This document shows positions 55,782 to 63,733 of a stretch of 64,000 bases of DNA, piece by piece. The stretch lies in contig CAVWNW010000007.1 of NCBI GenBank assembly GCA_963756425.1, positions 124,001-188,000 of the forward strand. The letters are read 5' to 3'. The stretch's first letter is position 1, and every line of letters begins with the position of its first letter. This DNA is from DASQUK01 sp963756425. Its GTDB lineage: Bacteria; Actinomycetota; Acidimicrobiia; Acidimicrobiales; VFJN01. The position numbers were made by a program, and so were the translations under genes. The notes below the pieces were generated by a model that saw only the letters and a program-made list of their open reading frames with translations, had not been told where the DNA came from and searched no databases.

Positions 55782-56375
55782 GTGGCCCTGGTCTGGCAGC
55801 CCTCGCTCCTCGGCGACGTCCCACCCGGCTTCGATGCCGACTTTGCGCGTGCCCAACGCCGCGACCTGAGCTCCGGGGCCTGGCTCGAGGAGGTGCCCGG
55901 GTGGGTGCAGGGGAGCGACGCACTGTTCGAGGCACTGCTCGACGGTGCGCCCTGGGCGTCGCACGAGCGCTGGATGTACGACCGGATGGTGGTCGAGCCT
56001 CGCCTCACCACGAGGCAATGGGACGACCCGCCGCCGCCACTCCCGGCGATGGCGGGGGCGCTGTCCGAGCGCTTCGGCGCCGACCTGTCCGTGATCTCGG
56101 CCAACCTCTACCGCGACGGCAGCGACAGCGTGGCCTGGCACGGCGACCGGGTCGCCCGGACCCGTCCCGAGACCGTGGTCGCCATCCTCTCGCTCGGCAG
56201 CCCCCGACACTTCCTCCTCCGCCCCAAGGGCGGCGGCCGGTCGGTGCGGCTCGAGCCCGGGCCCGGCGACCTGCTCGTCCTCGGCGGCACGAGCCAGCGC
56301 ACCTGGGAGCACTCGGTACCGAAGCGGGCGCGTGCGGGTCCCCGCATCAGCGTCATGTTCCGTGAGGAGTACTGA
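55782..56375 (+). CDS. AlkB-family 2OG-Fe(II) dioxygenase
   Basis: A 197-residue protein of the AlkB family. SVISANLYRDGSDSVAWHGD carries the first His and the Asp ligand (HGD near residue 120), WEHSVPK carries the second His near 180, and GPRISVMFR carries the two Arg that bind 2-oxoglutarate. RHFLLRPKGGG is typical of bacterial AlkB2-like repair enzymes, which reverse alkylation of DNA or RNA bases. The start is GTG at 55782. The DUF4202 gene follows after 2 nt. Confidence 0.85.
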   Translation: MALVWQPSLLGDVPPGFDADFARAQRRDLSSGAWLEEVPGWVQGSDALFEALLDGAPWASHERWMYDRMVVEPRLTTRQWDDPPPPLPAMAGALSERFGADLSVISANLYRDGSDSVAWHGDRVARTRPETVVAILSLGSPRHFLLRPKGGGRSVRLEPGPGDLLVLGGTSQRTWEHSVPKRARAGPRISVMFREEY

Positions 56376-56377
56376 GC

Positions 56378-56962
56378 GTGGACAGGCTGGCGGCCGCGTT
56401 GGCCGCCATCGATGCTGCGAACGCAGACGATCCGAGCGTCATCACCGTTGACGGCGTCGTACGTCCGAAGGAGCTGGCGCACGCCGAGCTGATGACCCGC
56501 TGGGTCCGGACTCTCGATCCGGGCTGCTCGGATGAGCAGATCCTGGCCGCCCGGGCGCACCACCTGCGCCGGTGGACGATCCCGCGTGCCAGCTACCCCG
56601 ACGGCCGGTCGGGGTACCTCAAGTGGCGCACGGCCCTCAAGCGCCAGCACGGCGACGAGGTGGGCGCCATCCTGCGGGACGCGGGATACGACGATGATTC
56701 GGTGGCCCGGGTCCAGGCGATAGTGACCAAGCGGGGCCTCGGCCACGACCATGCTGTGCAAGTCCACGAGGACGCTCTCTGCCTGGTCTTCCTCGAGACC
56801 CAGCTCGACGAGCTGGCGAGCAAGATGGGCGACGACAAGACGGTCGACATCCTCCAGAAGACCGCCGAGAAGATGAGCCCGGAGGGCCTGGCGGCCGCCC
56901 GTGAGCTGCGCTTCTCGCCGCCGGCGGCGGCATTGCTGGAGCGCGCGCTCGCTGGTTCATAG
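56378..56962 (+). CDS. DUF4202 domain protein
   Basis: A 194-residue helical protein with AIDAANADDPSVITVDGVVR, KELAHAELMTRWVRTL, ARAHHLRRWTIPRASYPDGR, GYLKWRTALKRQHGDEVGAI and CLVFLETQLDELASKM. The conserved His residues in AHHLRRW and the Glu residues resemble HD-like metal sites, but the activity of DUF4202 is unknown. It is often found near sulfur or metal metabolism genes; here it follows alkB-like by 2 nt, so the two form an operon. Confidence 0.85.
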   Translation: MDRLAAALAAIDAANADDPSVITVDGVVRPKELAHAELMTRWVRTLDPGCSDEQILAARAHHLRRWTIPRASYPDGRSGYLKWRTALKRQHGDEVGAILRDAGYDDDSVARVQAIVTKRGLGHDHAVQVHEDALCLVFLETQLDELASKMGDDKTVDILQKTAEKMSPEGLAAARELRFSPPAAALLERALAGS

Positions 56963-57025
56963 TCCTGGTGCGGTCCTGCGGCTGATGGGCGCCAGCATGG
57001 GGATTGCTAAGGTTGTGCCTCCCAC

Positions 57026-57098
57026 GCGGACGTGGCTCAGTTGGTAGAGCATCACCTTGCCAAGGTGAGGGTCGCGGGTTCGAGTCCCGTCGTCCGCT
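57026..57098 (+). tRNA. tRNA-Gly (anticodon GCC)
   Basis: A complete cloverleaf: acceptor GCGGACG/CGTCCGC, D arm GCTCAGTTGGTAGAGC, anticodon stem and loop CACCTTGCCAAGGTG with GCC at 57059-57061, and T arm GCGGGTTCGAGTCCCGT. No CCA is encoded. Its 3' 45 nt are repeated at 59219-59263, so it is the attachment site of an island. Confidence 0.95.
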
Positions 57099-57300
57099 CA
57101 ACAGGGAAGTCCATGTCCGCGCCGGTTTCCGCTGACGCTGACTCGCGTCTCGGCCAGGTCGACTACAGGGCCGGGGCGGTTGAAGCCCTCGCTGGGCAAA
57201 CTCTGGGACACCAGCTGGACCGGCCGGCACCCCATGGACACAGCGCAGGACAGCAGCGCAGGTCACAGCACCGGACCGCACCGGCTGGACGTTCGGGAGC

Positions 57301-57358
57301 GGTCTCCTAAGCGGTAGGGCAGGTTCGAGTCCTGCCGAGGGCACCCTGCCGAGGGCAC
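57301..57358 (+). repeat. 3' half of a tRNA-Arg(CCT)-type gene with tandem end duplication
   Basis: TCTCCTAAG (anticodon loop with CCT), then GGCAGGTTCGAGTCCTGCC (T arm) and GAGGGCACC (acceptor strand) match the 3' half of tRNA-Arg(CCT). There is no 5' half. The last 14 nt, CCTGCCGAGGGCAC, occur twice in tandem (57331-57344 and 57345-57358). It is an integration scar inside or at the edge of the island. 57100-57300 shows nothing else recognisable. Confidence 0.65.
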
Positions 57359-57420
57359 CCGACCCGGACGCGGACGAGCGGAGGGCGCCGGTCGGATCGG
57401 CACTCTCCGCTCTCGGATCG

Positions 57421-57436
57421 GGCTCCCGGGGGAGCC
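57421..57436. terminator. Hairpin downstream of the Hsp20 gene
   Basis: GGCTCC-CGGG-GGAGCC lies 6 bp beyond the Hsp20 stop on the minus strand and may end its transcript. Confidence 0.5.
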
Positions 57437-57442
57437 GGTGGA

Positions 57443-57880
57443 TCAGTTGCTGGTCGAGGCCTCGATCAGGGCTCGACCGTTCCCCGAGCCGATCGCGATC
57501 TTGCGCGGCTGTGCTTGCTCGGACACGGGAAGCGTCACGGTCAGCACACCATGGTCGTAGGACGCTTGGAGGTTGGAGCTGTCGAGGCTGTCGCCCAGGA
57601 GCACGCGGCGGGTGTAGGTGCCGTGCGGTCGCTCGGCGGCGAAGACTTCGTCGTCCTCATTGTGGTCCCACTCGCGGTTGGCCGAGATCGTCAACACGTC
57701 GTGCTCGACGGTGAGGTCGATGGCGTCGGGATCCACGCCCGGGAGGTCGACGTCGATGGTGACCTCGTTGCCGTGTCGATAGGCGTCCATCGCGACGGTC
57801 GAAGACGGTCGACGCCAGATCTGGTCGAACTGGTCAGCCAGGCGGTTGTAGTCGCGGAATTGATCGAAGCGTACAAGCAT
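57443..57880 (-). CDS. Hsp20/alpha-crystallin small heat-shock protein
   Basis: A 145-residue chaperone. The alpha-crystallin domain runs from about 30 to 125: AYRHGNEVTIDVDLPGVDPD, LTVEHDVLTISANREWDHNE, ERPHGTYTRRVLLGDSLDSS and YDHGVLTVTLPVSEQAQPRK with the conserved GVLTVTLP strand. It binds unfolding proteins without ATP. The ATG has GAGGAG upstream. It is the first gene inside the tRNA-Gly island and has an unusually AT-rich promoter. Confidence 0.93.
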   Translation of the reverse strand: MLVRFDQFRDYNRLADQFDQIWRRPSSTVAMDAYRHGNEVTIDVDLPGVDPDAIDLTVEHDVLTISANREWDHNEDDEVFAAERPHGTYTRRVLLGDSLDSSNLQASYDHGVLTVTLPVSEQAQPRKIAIGSGNGRALIEASTSN

Positions 57881-57913
57881 CGTATATCTCCTCTTGTCAT
57901 GTTTTGTAACGAA

Positions 57914-57944
57914 AGTATATCAGCATGGCCAGTAAATAACTCAA
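57914..57944 (-). promoter_or_regulatory. AT-rich promoter of the Hsp20 gene
   Basis: On the minus strand TTGAGT (57944-57939) and TATACT (57919-57914) have a 19-nt spacer and lie 34 nt upstream of the start codon. The sequence 57880-57970 is far richer in A and T than the rest of the window. TTGAGT is also half of the HspR HAIR box, but the second half is not present. Confidence 0.5.
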
Positions 57945-58138
57945 ATTGTTGAGGAAATATGAAAGAAGTTGTGAACGCTTTCGTACCCATCTGCGTGCCC
58001 CGAACGAGCCGCCGCGATAATCGCCGCAGCTGAGGCGACCATCGCACTGTGGGGCAACGGGGCCTCGGCTTCGAAGCCCTCGCTGCAGACATCGCCACCG
58101 AAGCATCGACCGCGCTGGAGGTCTCCGAGCAGATCGCC

Positions 58139-58260
58139 CTGCTCGACCCGCTCAACGACAAGCTCCAAGCGTGGGAAGACTTCTGCAACTTCCACCGCCC
58201 CCATGGCGGCCTGGACGGCCAGACCCCCTACGAACGGCTACTCGCTGCTGACGCTCGACC
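58139..58260 (+). pseudogene. IS481-family transposase 3' remnant
   Basis: LNDKLQAWEDFCNFHRPHGG then LDGQTPYERL is the C-terminal end of IS481-type integrase-core transposases (the RPHGGLxGxTPYE motif). The rest of the transposase and the terminal repeats are missing, so it is a scar. The other parts of 57970-58379 show nothing recognisable. Confidence 0.8.
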
Positions 58261-58379
58261 ATCGTCACTTCAACGTGGTTCGGCCGCTCGAGGGTGGCCG
58301 GTTCCGGCTGTTGCCCTGACGAAGCGCCACATTGGCGTGCCAGCGATGCCCGATTTAGAAGGGACGGCTACTTGCAGCT

Positions 58380-58802
58380 TCACCCGACGGCCGCAATGGT
58401 CATCCCCTCGGCCGTCGCCGCACTGAGCAGTGCCTCGTCCCCTGCGACGACGACGAGATCTGGATCCCGCACTCGATCCGCGGCCGCGAGGTGTACAGCG
58501 TCATAGCCCCGAAGACCGTGGGCCTCCGCGAGTTGCCCGGCGTGCCGGGCGAGCGGACCATCGACCTCGACGAGATCGAACTCCTCGTATCTCGAGTCGA
58601 ACTCGGTCACCGTGGCCCGCAGCTGGCGAGCTGTCAGTCTTCCAAGGCGGTGCGCCTGAGCGAGAGCTGCGCGACCCTCGGGATACACGAGTCGGGCGCT
58701 CACAACGCGGTCAGCCCCATCCCACAGCGCGGCGGCGCGAGCTGAGCCGGCCTCGACAACGAGCAGCGGCACGATCGCGGAGGTATCGAAGTACGCGATC
58801 AC
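58380..58802 (-). CDS. VapC-type PIN-domain toxin
   Basis: A 140-residue PIN ribonuclease. The acidic residues are the Asp in MIAYFDTSAIVPLL near 6, the Glu in LVYPEGRAALAQA near 42, the Asp in LRGYDAVHLAAA near 99 and the Asp in VVVAGDEALL near 118. It would cleave tRNA or rRNA when free of its antitoxin. The GTG start overlaps the stop of the antitoxin gene (GTGA), the standard VapBC layout. It lies in the tRNA-Gly island and probably stabilises it. Confidence 0.9.
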   Translation of the reverse strand: MIAYFDTSAIVPLLVVEAGSARAAALWDGADRVVSARLVYPEGRAALAQAHRLGRLTARQLRATVTEFDSRYEEFDLVEVDGPLARHAGQLAEAHGLRGYDAVHLAAADRVRDPDLVVVAGDEALLSAATAEGMTIAAVG

Positions 58803-59053
58803 CTGCGCTGATCGGCGACGAGATCGGAGACCGTGCCCTTGGACTTGATGGGCTTTCCGGCACGGCGCTTCGGCCGCTGCGCCGGCGTCACGACACCCTC
58901 TGCGATGAGCCGGTCGAGGACGCGCTCGGTCCCGAGCGGAAGGACGCGGGCGATGGCGTGCCCTCGATCGGTGACGACGACTTCCTCACCGCCGCGCACC
59001 CGATCGAGGTACCGGCTCAGGTTGTTGCGCAGCTCTCTGACACCGACCTCCAT
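58799..59053 (-). CDS. VapB/Phd-type antitoxin
   Basis: An 84-residue antitoxin. MEVGVRELRNNLSRYLDRVR and GGEEVVVTDRGHAIARVLPL are the Phd/YefM-type DNA-binding fold. The C-terminal part, QRPKRRAGKPIKSKGTVSDL, would neutralise the PIN toxin. I chose the ATG at 59053; an open frame extends upstream to 59191 without homology. The complex normally represses its own promoter. Confidence 0.88.
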   Translation of the reverse strand: MEVGVRELRNNLSRYLDRVRGGEEVVVTDRGHAIARVLPLGTERVLDRLIAEGVVTPAQRPKRRAGKPIKSKGTVSDLVADQRR

Positions 59054-59218
59054 GGGAGCATCCCTCCGTATGTAGCCACTAGGCAGGTGGCAGTGTAGCC
59101 ACATTTCCAGAGTAGAGCGCTCTACGACGGAGCGGATTCCGCGGGTCTCAGCGGACGACAAGCCGGATGAAGCCGCAGGTGACAGCCACAAGCGTCACGA
59201 CATGGACGGCTGCGGCGG

Positions 59219-59263
59219 CCTTGCCAAGGTGAGGGTTGCGGGTTCGAGTCCCGTCGTCCGCTC
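59219..59263 (+). repeat. att-like copy of the tRNA-Gly 3' half
   Basis: Forty-four of 45 bases equal 57055-57099 of the tRNA-Gly gene, from CCTTGCCAAGG to GTCCGCTC. The 5' half is absent (GGACGGCTGCGGCGG precedes it). It is the right boundary of the island. 59054-59218 and 59264-59432 hold no gene I can support. Confidence 0.85.
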
Positions 59264-59432
59264 CAAGAAGTTGCTGGTCAGGCCCGGTCTTCGGAACGGG
59301 TCCTCTTTCTTGCCCGGGACCCAGGGTCCATCCCGTCGCCGCATTCCTCGCTGGCGCCAGCCGCTGACCTACCCTGCCCGCTCTGGCCCGCGCGATCGCT
59401 AGGGACGCTCACAGCGTCGCGTCCGAGGTCGC

Positions 59433-59633
59433 TCACTCTCGGGCCTGTGCCCGTGGGCTCTCACCTCTGATCGGGAGCCAGTAGTAGGCGTTGAACGCGG
59501 CGATCACGACCACGCCCAGGACCGGCAGCGCTGTGCCAAGCACCGCACCAGCGGCGAGCCACACCAAGGCGAGCTGAAACCTCCGGCCGATGGCTGTCGC
59601 GCCGGCAGTGTCGAACGGGTCGGCGGTCGTCAC
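59433..59633 (-). CDS. Small two-helix membrane protein coupled to the MOSC fusion
   Basis: The GTG at 59633 overlaps the stop of the upstream MOSC-reductase gene (GTGA) and gives a 66-residue product, VTTADPFDTAGATAIGRRFQ, LALVWLAAGAVLGTALPVLG, VVVIAAFNAYYWLPIRGESP. It has two membrane helices and short charged ends. The second half recalls the end of TMEM175-like channels but is too short to be one. Coupling suggests a membrane anchor or partner for the reductase. Confidence 0.55.
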   Translation of the reverse strand: MTTADPFDTAGATAIGRRFQLALVWLAAGAVLGTALPVLGVVVIAAFNAYYWLPIRGESPRAQARE

Positions 59634-61435
59634 AGATCGAGCGCGACATCGTCGCGTGGCTGCGAGCAGCAGATCAGTGCGCTTCCGTCTGCCGGCGGTT
59701 CGACGGGATCGGGGCTGTAGTCGAGATGGCCTGCGATGAGGGTGGTCTCGCAGGTGTGGCAGACACCGGTGCGGCACGACCAGCGGACGGGGACGTCGCA
59801 TGCTTCGGCGAACTCGAGCAGGTTGGCGTAGTCAGCGCTCCAGGGGATGGCGAGGTTGCTGCGGGCGAACTCGATCGTCGGGCCGTTTCCGGGTTTGCCG
59901 GCCGGTGGATGGGGCGTCCGCGCGGCTGTGGCCGCGATGCCGGGTGTCAGCGCCGCAGCCGGGCCGAACGGTTCGGTGTGGATGCGTGACGCGTCGATGC
60001 CCAACGCCGCCAGTCCGGCGCTGATCTCGTCCATGAACGGCGTCGGCCCGCACAGGTATGCCTGGGCGTCGCGGGGTGGATCGAGCCCAGTGACCACTGT
60101 TGCGGTGAGACGGCCCGGCGCGTCGTAGTCGCGCCCTTCGACGTCGTTCGGACCGGGACGGCTGTAGTACACGTGCGCGGACTCGTTCGGGAGCGCGGCC
60201 AGTAGGGCCTTGGCTTCGGCACTGAACGACTGGTCGCGGCTGCTGCGGGCGCCGTGCAGCCACCAGACCTCGCGATCGGAACGCTCGTCCGTCAGCGCGT
60301 GGAGCATCGCGAGCACCGGGGTCGCGCCGATCCCGGCACTGATCAGAAGCACCGGCGCATCAGACTGGTCAAGGATGAACGTGCCGCGTGGCGCGCCGAT
60401 GTCGAGTTGGTCACCGACCGCGAGCCGCGTGTGCAGATAGCTGCTGGCGGCGCCGTCGGGCTCGCGCTTGACGGTGATCCGGTAGTAGCCCGCGTCTGGC
60501 GGCCCGGAGAGCGAGTAGTTGCGCAGCAGCGACCGCTCGTGCGCGTCGGGCTGGACTCGCACCGTGAGGTATTGGCCTGGACGGGCGGCCGGGAGCGACG
60601 CGCGCCGGGGGTCCTCGAGGCGTATCGAGATCACCGAGTCGCACTCGCACTCGATCGCTATGACGGTCAGCGGACGAAAGCCGGGCCAGGCGGGCGGCGG
60701 GCTGGTGAGCGCGAGGCCGGCGTTGCCGCTGCCTGACTCTCCGTCGAGCAGCGCTTGGAACGAGGCCTGCCAGCCGGGGCTCAGAGCCGGGATCCGAAGC
60801 GCTCGGAGCAGTTGTTGGCGCGTGTGCCCGGGGAGATACAGCAGAGCGTCGACCTCCGCGACCGGCATCTGCTCGGTGCCTGACGCCAGCTTGATGATCT
60901 CGTCGCCTGCCTGAACCTCACCTTCCTCGAGCACGCGGAGGTAGAAGCCTGGGCGATGATGTGACACGAGCAACGCGGGAATCCGCGGGTCGTTCATGCG
61001 GATCCCGACGCGGTAGCACGTGACACGAGGCTGCGTGACCTCGAACGTGGCGGTGCCGATCCGGTAGCGGTCGCCGATGCAGACCTCGTCGTCGTTCGGT
61101 CCGTCGACGGTGAAGTTCTCGCCGAACTGTCCATGGACGAAGTCCTTGCGTCCGAGCTCGCGTTCCCAGTAGCGGTACGAATCGAGCTGATAGACGAACA
61201 CGGCCCGCTGCTCGCCGCCGTGGCCGGCCAGATCGCCCTGGCCGTCACCCTCGACGTTCAGCTTGCCCACGCGGCGGGGACCGGTGACAGGGTCCTTGAA
61301 AACGCCGGTGAACACCGTCCTCCCTTGCCAGGGCACGTCCTTCGGCAGGCCAACGTTCACGGAGACGAGCGTGCCCACCGGATGAGCGGCGGGCACAGCT
61401 GAGTCGGCTTGCGGCGATCCCGAGCGCATGCTCAT
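59630..61435 (-). CDS. MOSC domain - flavin reductase - 2Fe-2S ferredoxin fusion
   Basis: A 601-residue protein. Residues about 20-240 are a MOSC/YiiM domain (SVNVGLPKDVPWQGRTVFTG, HGQFGENFTVDG, TQPRVTCYRVGIRM with the conserved Cys). Residues about 260-490 are a ferredoxin-NADP reductase type module (ARPGQYLTVRV, RNYSLSGPP, APVLLISAGIGATPVLAMLH, YLCGPTPFM). Residues about 510-601 are a plant-type ferredoxin with CRTGVCHTC and a distal Cys in ALICC. MOSC domains bind molybdenum cofactor or act in N-hydroxylated-substrate reduction, so a self-contained reductase for such substrates is plausible. The ATG at 61435 overlaps the stop of the small upstream frame (ATGA). Confidence 0.88.
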   Translation of the reverse strand: MSMRSGSPQADSAVPAAHPVGTLVSVNVGLPKDVPWQGRTVFTGVFKDPVTGPRRVGKLNVEGDGQGDLAGHGGEQRAVFVYQLDSYRYWERELGRKDFVHGQFGENFTVDGPNDDEVCIGDRYRIGTATFEVTQPRVTCYRVGIRMNDPRIPALLVSHHRPGFYLRVLEEGEVQAGDEIIKLASGTEQMPVAEVDALLYLPGHTRQQLLRALRIPALSPGWQASFQALLDGESGSGNAGLALTSPPPAWPGFRPLTVIAIECECDSVISIRLEDPRRASLPAARPGQYLTVRVQPDAHERSLLRNYSLSGPPDAGYYRITVKREPDGAASSYLHTRLAVGDQLDIGAPRGTFILDQSDAPVLLISAGIGATPVLAMLHALTDERSDREVWWLHGARSSRDQSFSAEAKALLAALPNESAHVYYSRPGPNDVEGRDYDAPGRLTATVVTGLDPPRDAQAYLCGPTPFMDEISAGLAALGIDASRIHTEPFGPAAALTPGIAATAARTPHPPAGKPGNGPTIEFARSNLAIPWSADYANLLEFAEACDVPVRWSCRTGVCHTCETTLIAGHLDYSPDPVEPPADGSALICCSQPRDDVALDL

Positions 61436-61560
61436 GCCTCGGTGGCGGCCACATCTTCTGCGAGTCGGACGCCGCCGAATTCGTCCACGCTGAGGTCGCG
61501 GCCGGGGCCGTGTGCAATGACGTTCTGCCCCGGCGCCTCCTCGAGCTTCTCCCCGTCCAT
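61432..61560 (-). CDS. Possible 42-residue peptide upstream of the MOSC fusion
   Basis: MDGEKLEEAPGQNVIAHGPG, then RDLSVDEFGGVRLAEDVAAT, then EA and a TGA that overlaps the ATG of the MOSC gene (ATGA). A GGAGGAG site lies just upstream. It may be a small real gene coupled to the MOSC gene or the tail of a broken one; NVIAHGPG weakly recalls RibD/DHFR-fold proteins, but I do not rely on that. Confidence 0.35.
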   Translation of the reverse strand: MDGEKLEEAPGQNVIAHGPGRDLSVDEFGGVRLAEDVAATEA

Positions 61561-61619
61561 GACTCCTCCGATCGCTTCTCGGTGTACCTGCCGTCACCAT
61601 GCTCCCATCCACGGTCACG

Positions 61620-61720
61620 CCGCCCGATAACCGCGCTCCTCAAGATCCAACTGTTGCCGTCGGGATCCGAGAAGCCGGCGAAGCTTGCGTAACCACCCGG
61701 GGCGCACTCGATGCCGGCCG
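61620..61720 (-). pseudogene. VOC-family protein C-terminal scrap
   Basis: GGYASFAGFSDPDGNSWILR is the last strand motif of VOC/glyoxalase proteins (SFxxFxDPDGNxWxL). The rest of the domain is absent, so this is a relic. The sequence from 61720 to the methyltransferase stop at 61816 is not recognisable. Confidence 0.5.
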
Positions 61721-61815
61721 CGAGGTGTGCGGCGTCAGCGCCCGACTTGCGACCAGAGGGTGGATTCGGCGGCGAGCCGGCTCCCAACCTTCGATGTGTG
61801 TGTGACGGAGTGAGG

Positions 61816-62499
61816 TCACCGCCGATGCGGCCGGGTGAACCGGAGCACGACCTTGTCTCGCTCGTAGTAGTCGAGCCAGTCCATGAGGCCTCGCCGATGC
61901 TCATGTCCGCCGCGTCGAGCGGAGACGGGAACGAACCCCACCTTGAGCCTGGCGACCGATACCTCGAAGCCGGCACCGTCAAAGATCTCGACCACCTCGT
62001 CGACGTCGTACAGCCTGGGTAGCGCAAGGTCGCTGGCGACGGACTCGTGCCATGCCGACATCAGGCGGCTGCCGGCGTGGACGCCCATCACCGCGAAGTA
62101 CGGCGCCCCTGGCTTCAGCGCGGTGAAGATTGCCTTGGCGTGGAACGCCATGTCGTGGAGCAGGTACAGGACCTCGTGGCTGAAGGCGACGTCGAACTCC
62201 GGCCAGTCGGCGGGCACCGTGACGGCTGACTCGAACGTGAGCGGACGCTGGCCGGCAAGTCGGCGGGCGTCGTCGATCGCCGCCGACGCCGGGTCGTAGC
62301 CGTAACCCTCCGCGATCCCAGAATCGTCGACGAGCAGCCGCAGGAAGCCACCGCGGTTGCACCCAGCGTCGAGAACCCTGCGTGCCTCCAGGTCGATGTC
62401 GGTCGAGTCGAGCAACGCCCGCCAAAGGAAGCCGTGCTCGTCCTGCATCGCCTCGTCCTCGGCGGCACCCCGCCAGTACGGCTCAGCCACGGCAATCAC
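61816..62499 (-). CDS. Class I SAM-dependent methyltransferase
   Basis: A 227-residue methyltransferase. Motif I is RRVLDAGCNRGGFLRLLVDD near residues 40-60, then GYGYDPASAAIDDARRLAGQ with the acidic residue for the ribose. FDVAFSHEVLYLLHDMAFHA is motif IV-like, and LKPGAPYFAVMGVHAG is motif VI-like. The C-terminal end, LMDWLDYYERDKVVLRFTRP, looks complete. The substrate is unknown; it is a small-molecule type rather than a DNA or rRNA enzyme. The start is GTG at 62499, or the next GTG at 62490. Confidence 0.8.
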   Translation of the reverse strand: MIAVAEPYWRGAAEDEAMQDEHGFLWRALLDSTDIDLEARRVLDAGCNRGGFLRLLVDDSGIAEGYGYDPASAAIDDARRLAGQRPLTFESAVTVPADWPEFDVAFSHEVLYLLHDMAFHAKAIFTALKPGAPYFAVMGVHAGSRLMSAWHESVASDLALPRLYDVDEVVEIFDGAGFEVSVARLKVGFVPVSARRGGHEHRRGLMDWLDYYERDKVVLRFTRPHRR

Positions 62500-62576
62500 G
62501 CTAGCGATGCCTTCGGCTGAGTTAGGCGGCCCGATCGCGCTGCCGATTGGCAGACACGGTGGTCAACCCCTCACCG

Positions 62577-63540
62577 GCAAGTGTGAGAGTGCGCGACACG
62601 CACGAGTAGAGCGCGGTCGTGAGTCGCGGCGGAGCGAGGGTCCTGTCCCGCTGGCCCGGCCCAGGACGCATTGTTCACGTACGCGTAGCCGATCTTCGCT
62701 ACCGGATCGACGAGGGTGACCACGCCTCCCCCGCCGGGGGAACCCCAGCAGTGGGCCGGTCGACCGTCCCGGGCCCCAGGAGGGCGTTCGTTCGTAGCCC
62801 AAGGTTCGGCTCACAGGAATGCCGAGGATGGCGTCCTCGCCATCGACTTGAACCTCGCCCATCATGCGGGCGGTGTCGGCTGACACGAGCACACCACCAT
62901 CACGGGCGAGTTCGCCGTAGATCACCCCGAATGTCCGGGCGTTAACCGCTGCTCCCGTCACGGGGATCGCCGCCGACCGGAACAGAGGGTCGTTCATCGC
63001 TGGCGCCAGCGGGGGAAGAACCGGCGCGTACATCCGCTGAGCGAGTGTCGGTAGTGAACCAGTGGGCCCGCGTGGCGGCGGCGCGGCGTGGCCGTGGGCC
63101 GCCCTACCCCAGACCAACGTCGCCATGCTTGCCTGCAGCCCGGGCGGCGTCCCCATGAACCCCTCGACTCCGAGTGGACCGAAGACCTCGCGCTGCAACA
63201 GGTCGGGAACCGCGGTCCCGGTGACCCGGCAGCGCGAGACACAGGGCCGTCAACCCCTTGATGGCGGAGCGGCAATCCACCAGCGTGTCTCGCTCCCACG
63301 GTCGTCCCGCTTCCGGGTCCGCAGTCCCGCCCCACAAGTCGACCACCAACCGGCCCTCGACAACGACCGCGCAGGCCGCGCCCGCCTCCAGCCCACCCCC
63401 GATGTTCGCGTCGAACGCATCCCTGACAGCGGAAAAGCCCCGCGTCGCAGTCGCCGGCCATGACGCGAGTGTGGCGGAACCAGGAAGAGTCAGCTGCCGA
63501 AGCGTGGAGATGTGGTCTGGTCGCGCCCGGGGGCGTGACC
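62577..63540 (-). pseudogene. Beta-lactamase-fold esterase, internally deleted and frameshifted
   Basis: Reading leftward, GFSAVRDAFDANIGGGLEAG, VVEGRLVVDLWGGTADPEAG, RPWERDTLV and CRSAIKGLTALCLAL (SxxK) match the N-terminal part of EstB-type esterases. The sequence then jumps to LLQREVFGPLGVEGFMGTPP, skipping the segment that holds the YxN motif. It continues with FGVIYGELARDGG and GYERTPSWG, changes frame near 62790, and ends with GGGGVVTLVDPVAKIGYAYV then NNASW. About 150 codons are lost, so the protein cannot be an active esterase. Confidence 0.7.
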
Positions 63541-63733
63541 CGCGACGCCAAGCGTGGTGACGCGCCTCCCGATGTGCGACTCTGATGCCACCACCTTCAG
63601 GCAAGCCCCCGGAGAACGCCTGATGTCGGAGCCAGCTGCCCTCGAGCCGGCGCGCTCATCGAGCGTTGCCGCCACGATGCCCCGAACGTCGTCCGCCCAG
63701 TCCTAGTCGCGTCCGCGAACGTCAGGAGACAAG

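Larger units (their letters stand above)
57055..59263. mobile_element. 2.1-kb degenerate genomic island at tRNA-Gly
   Basis: The left boundary is the 3' part of the tRNA-Gly gene (57055-57099). The right boundary is a second copy of the same 45 bp (59219-59263) with one mismatch (C to T in the variable region). Between them lie a tRNA-Arg-type scar, an Hsp20 gene with an AT-rich promoter, an IS481 scar and a VapBC pair. No integrase is left inside. The direct repeat at a tRNA 3' end is the classic attL/attR arrangement. Confidence 0.75.

Noticed and set aside
56637..57344. Minus-strand open frame with GRRDSNPRPSPWQGD
   Set aside because: It is the antisense of the tRNA-Gly(GCC) gene and overlaps the DUF4202 gene; the peptide is a known artefact.
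57914..57970. HspR HAIR operator upstream of Hsp20
   Set aside because: TTGAGT is present, but the required second half ACTCAAG at 7-nt spacing is missing.
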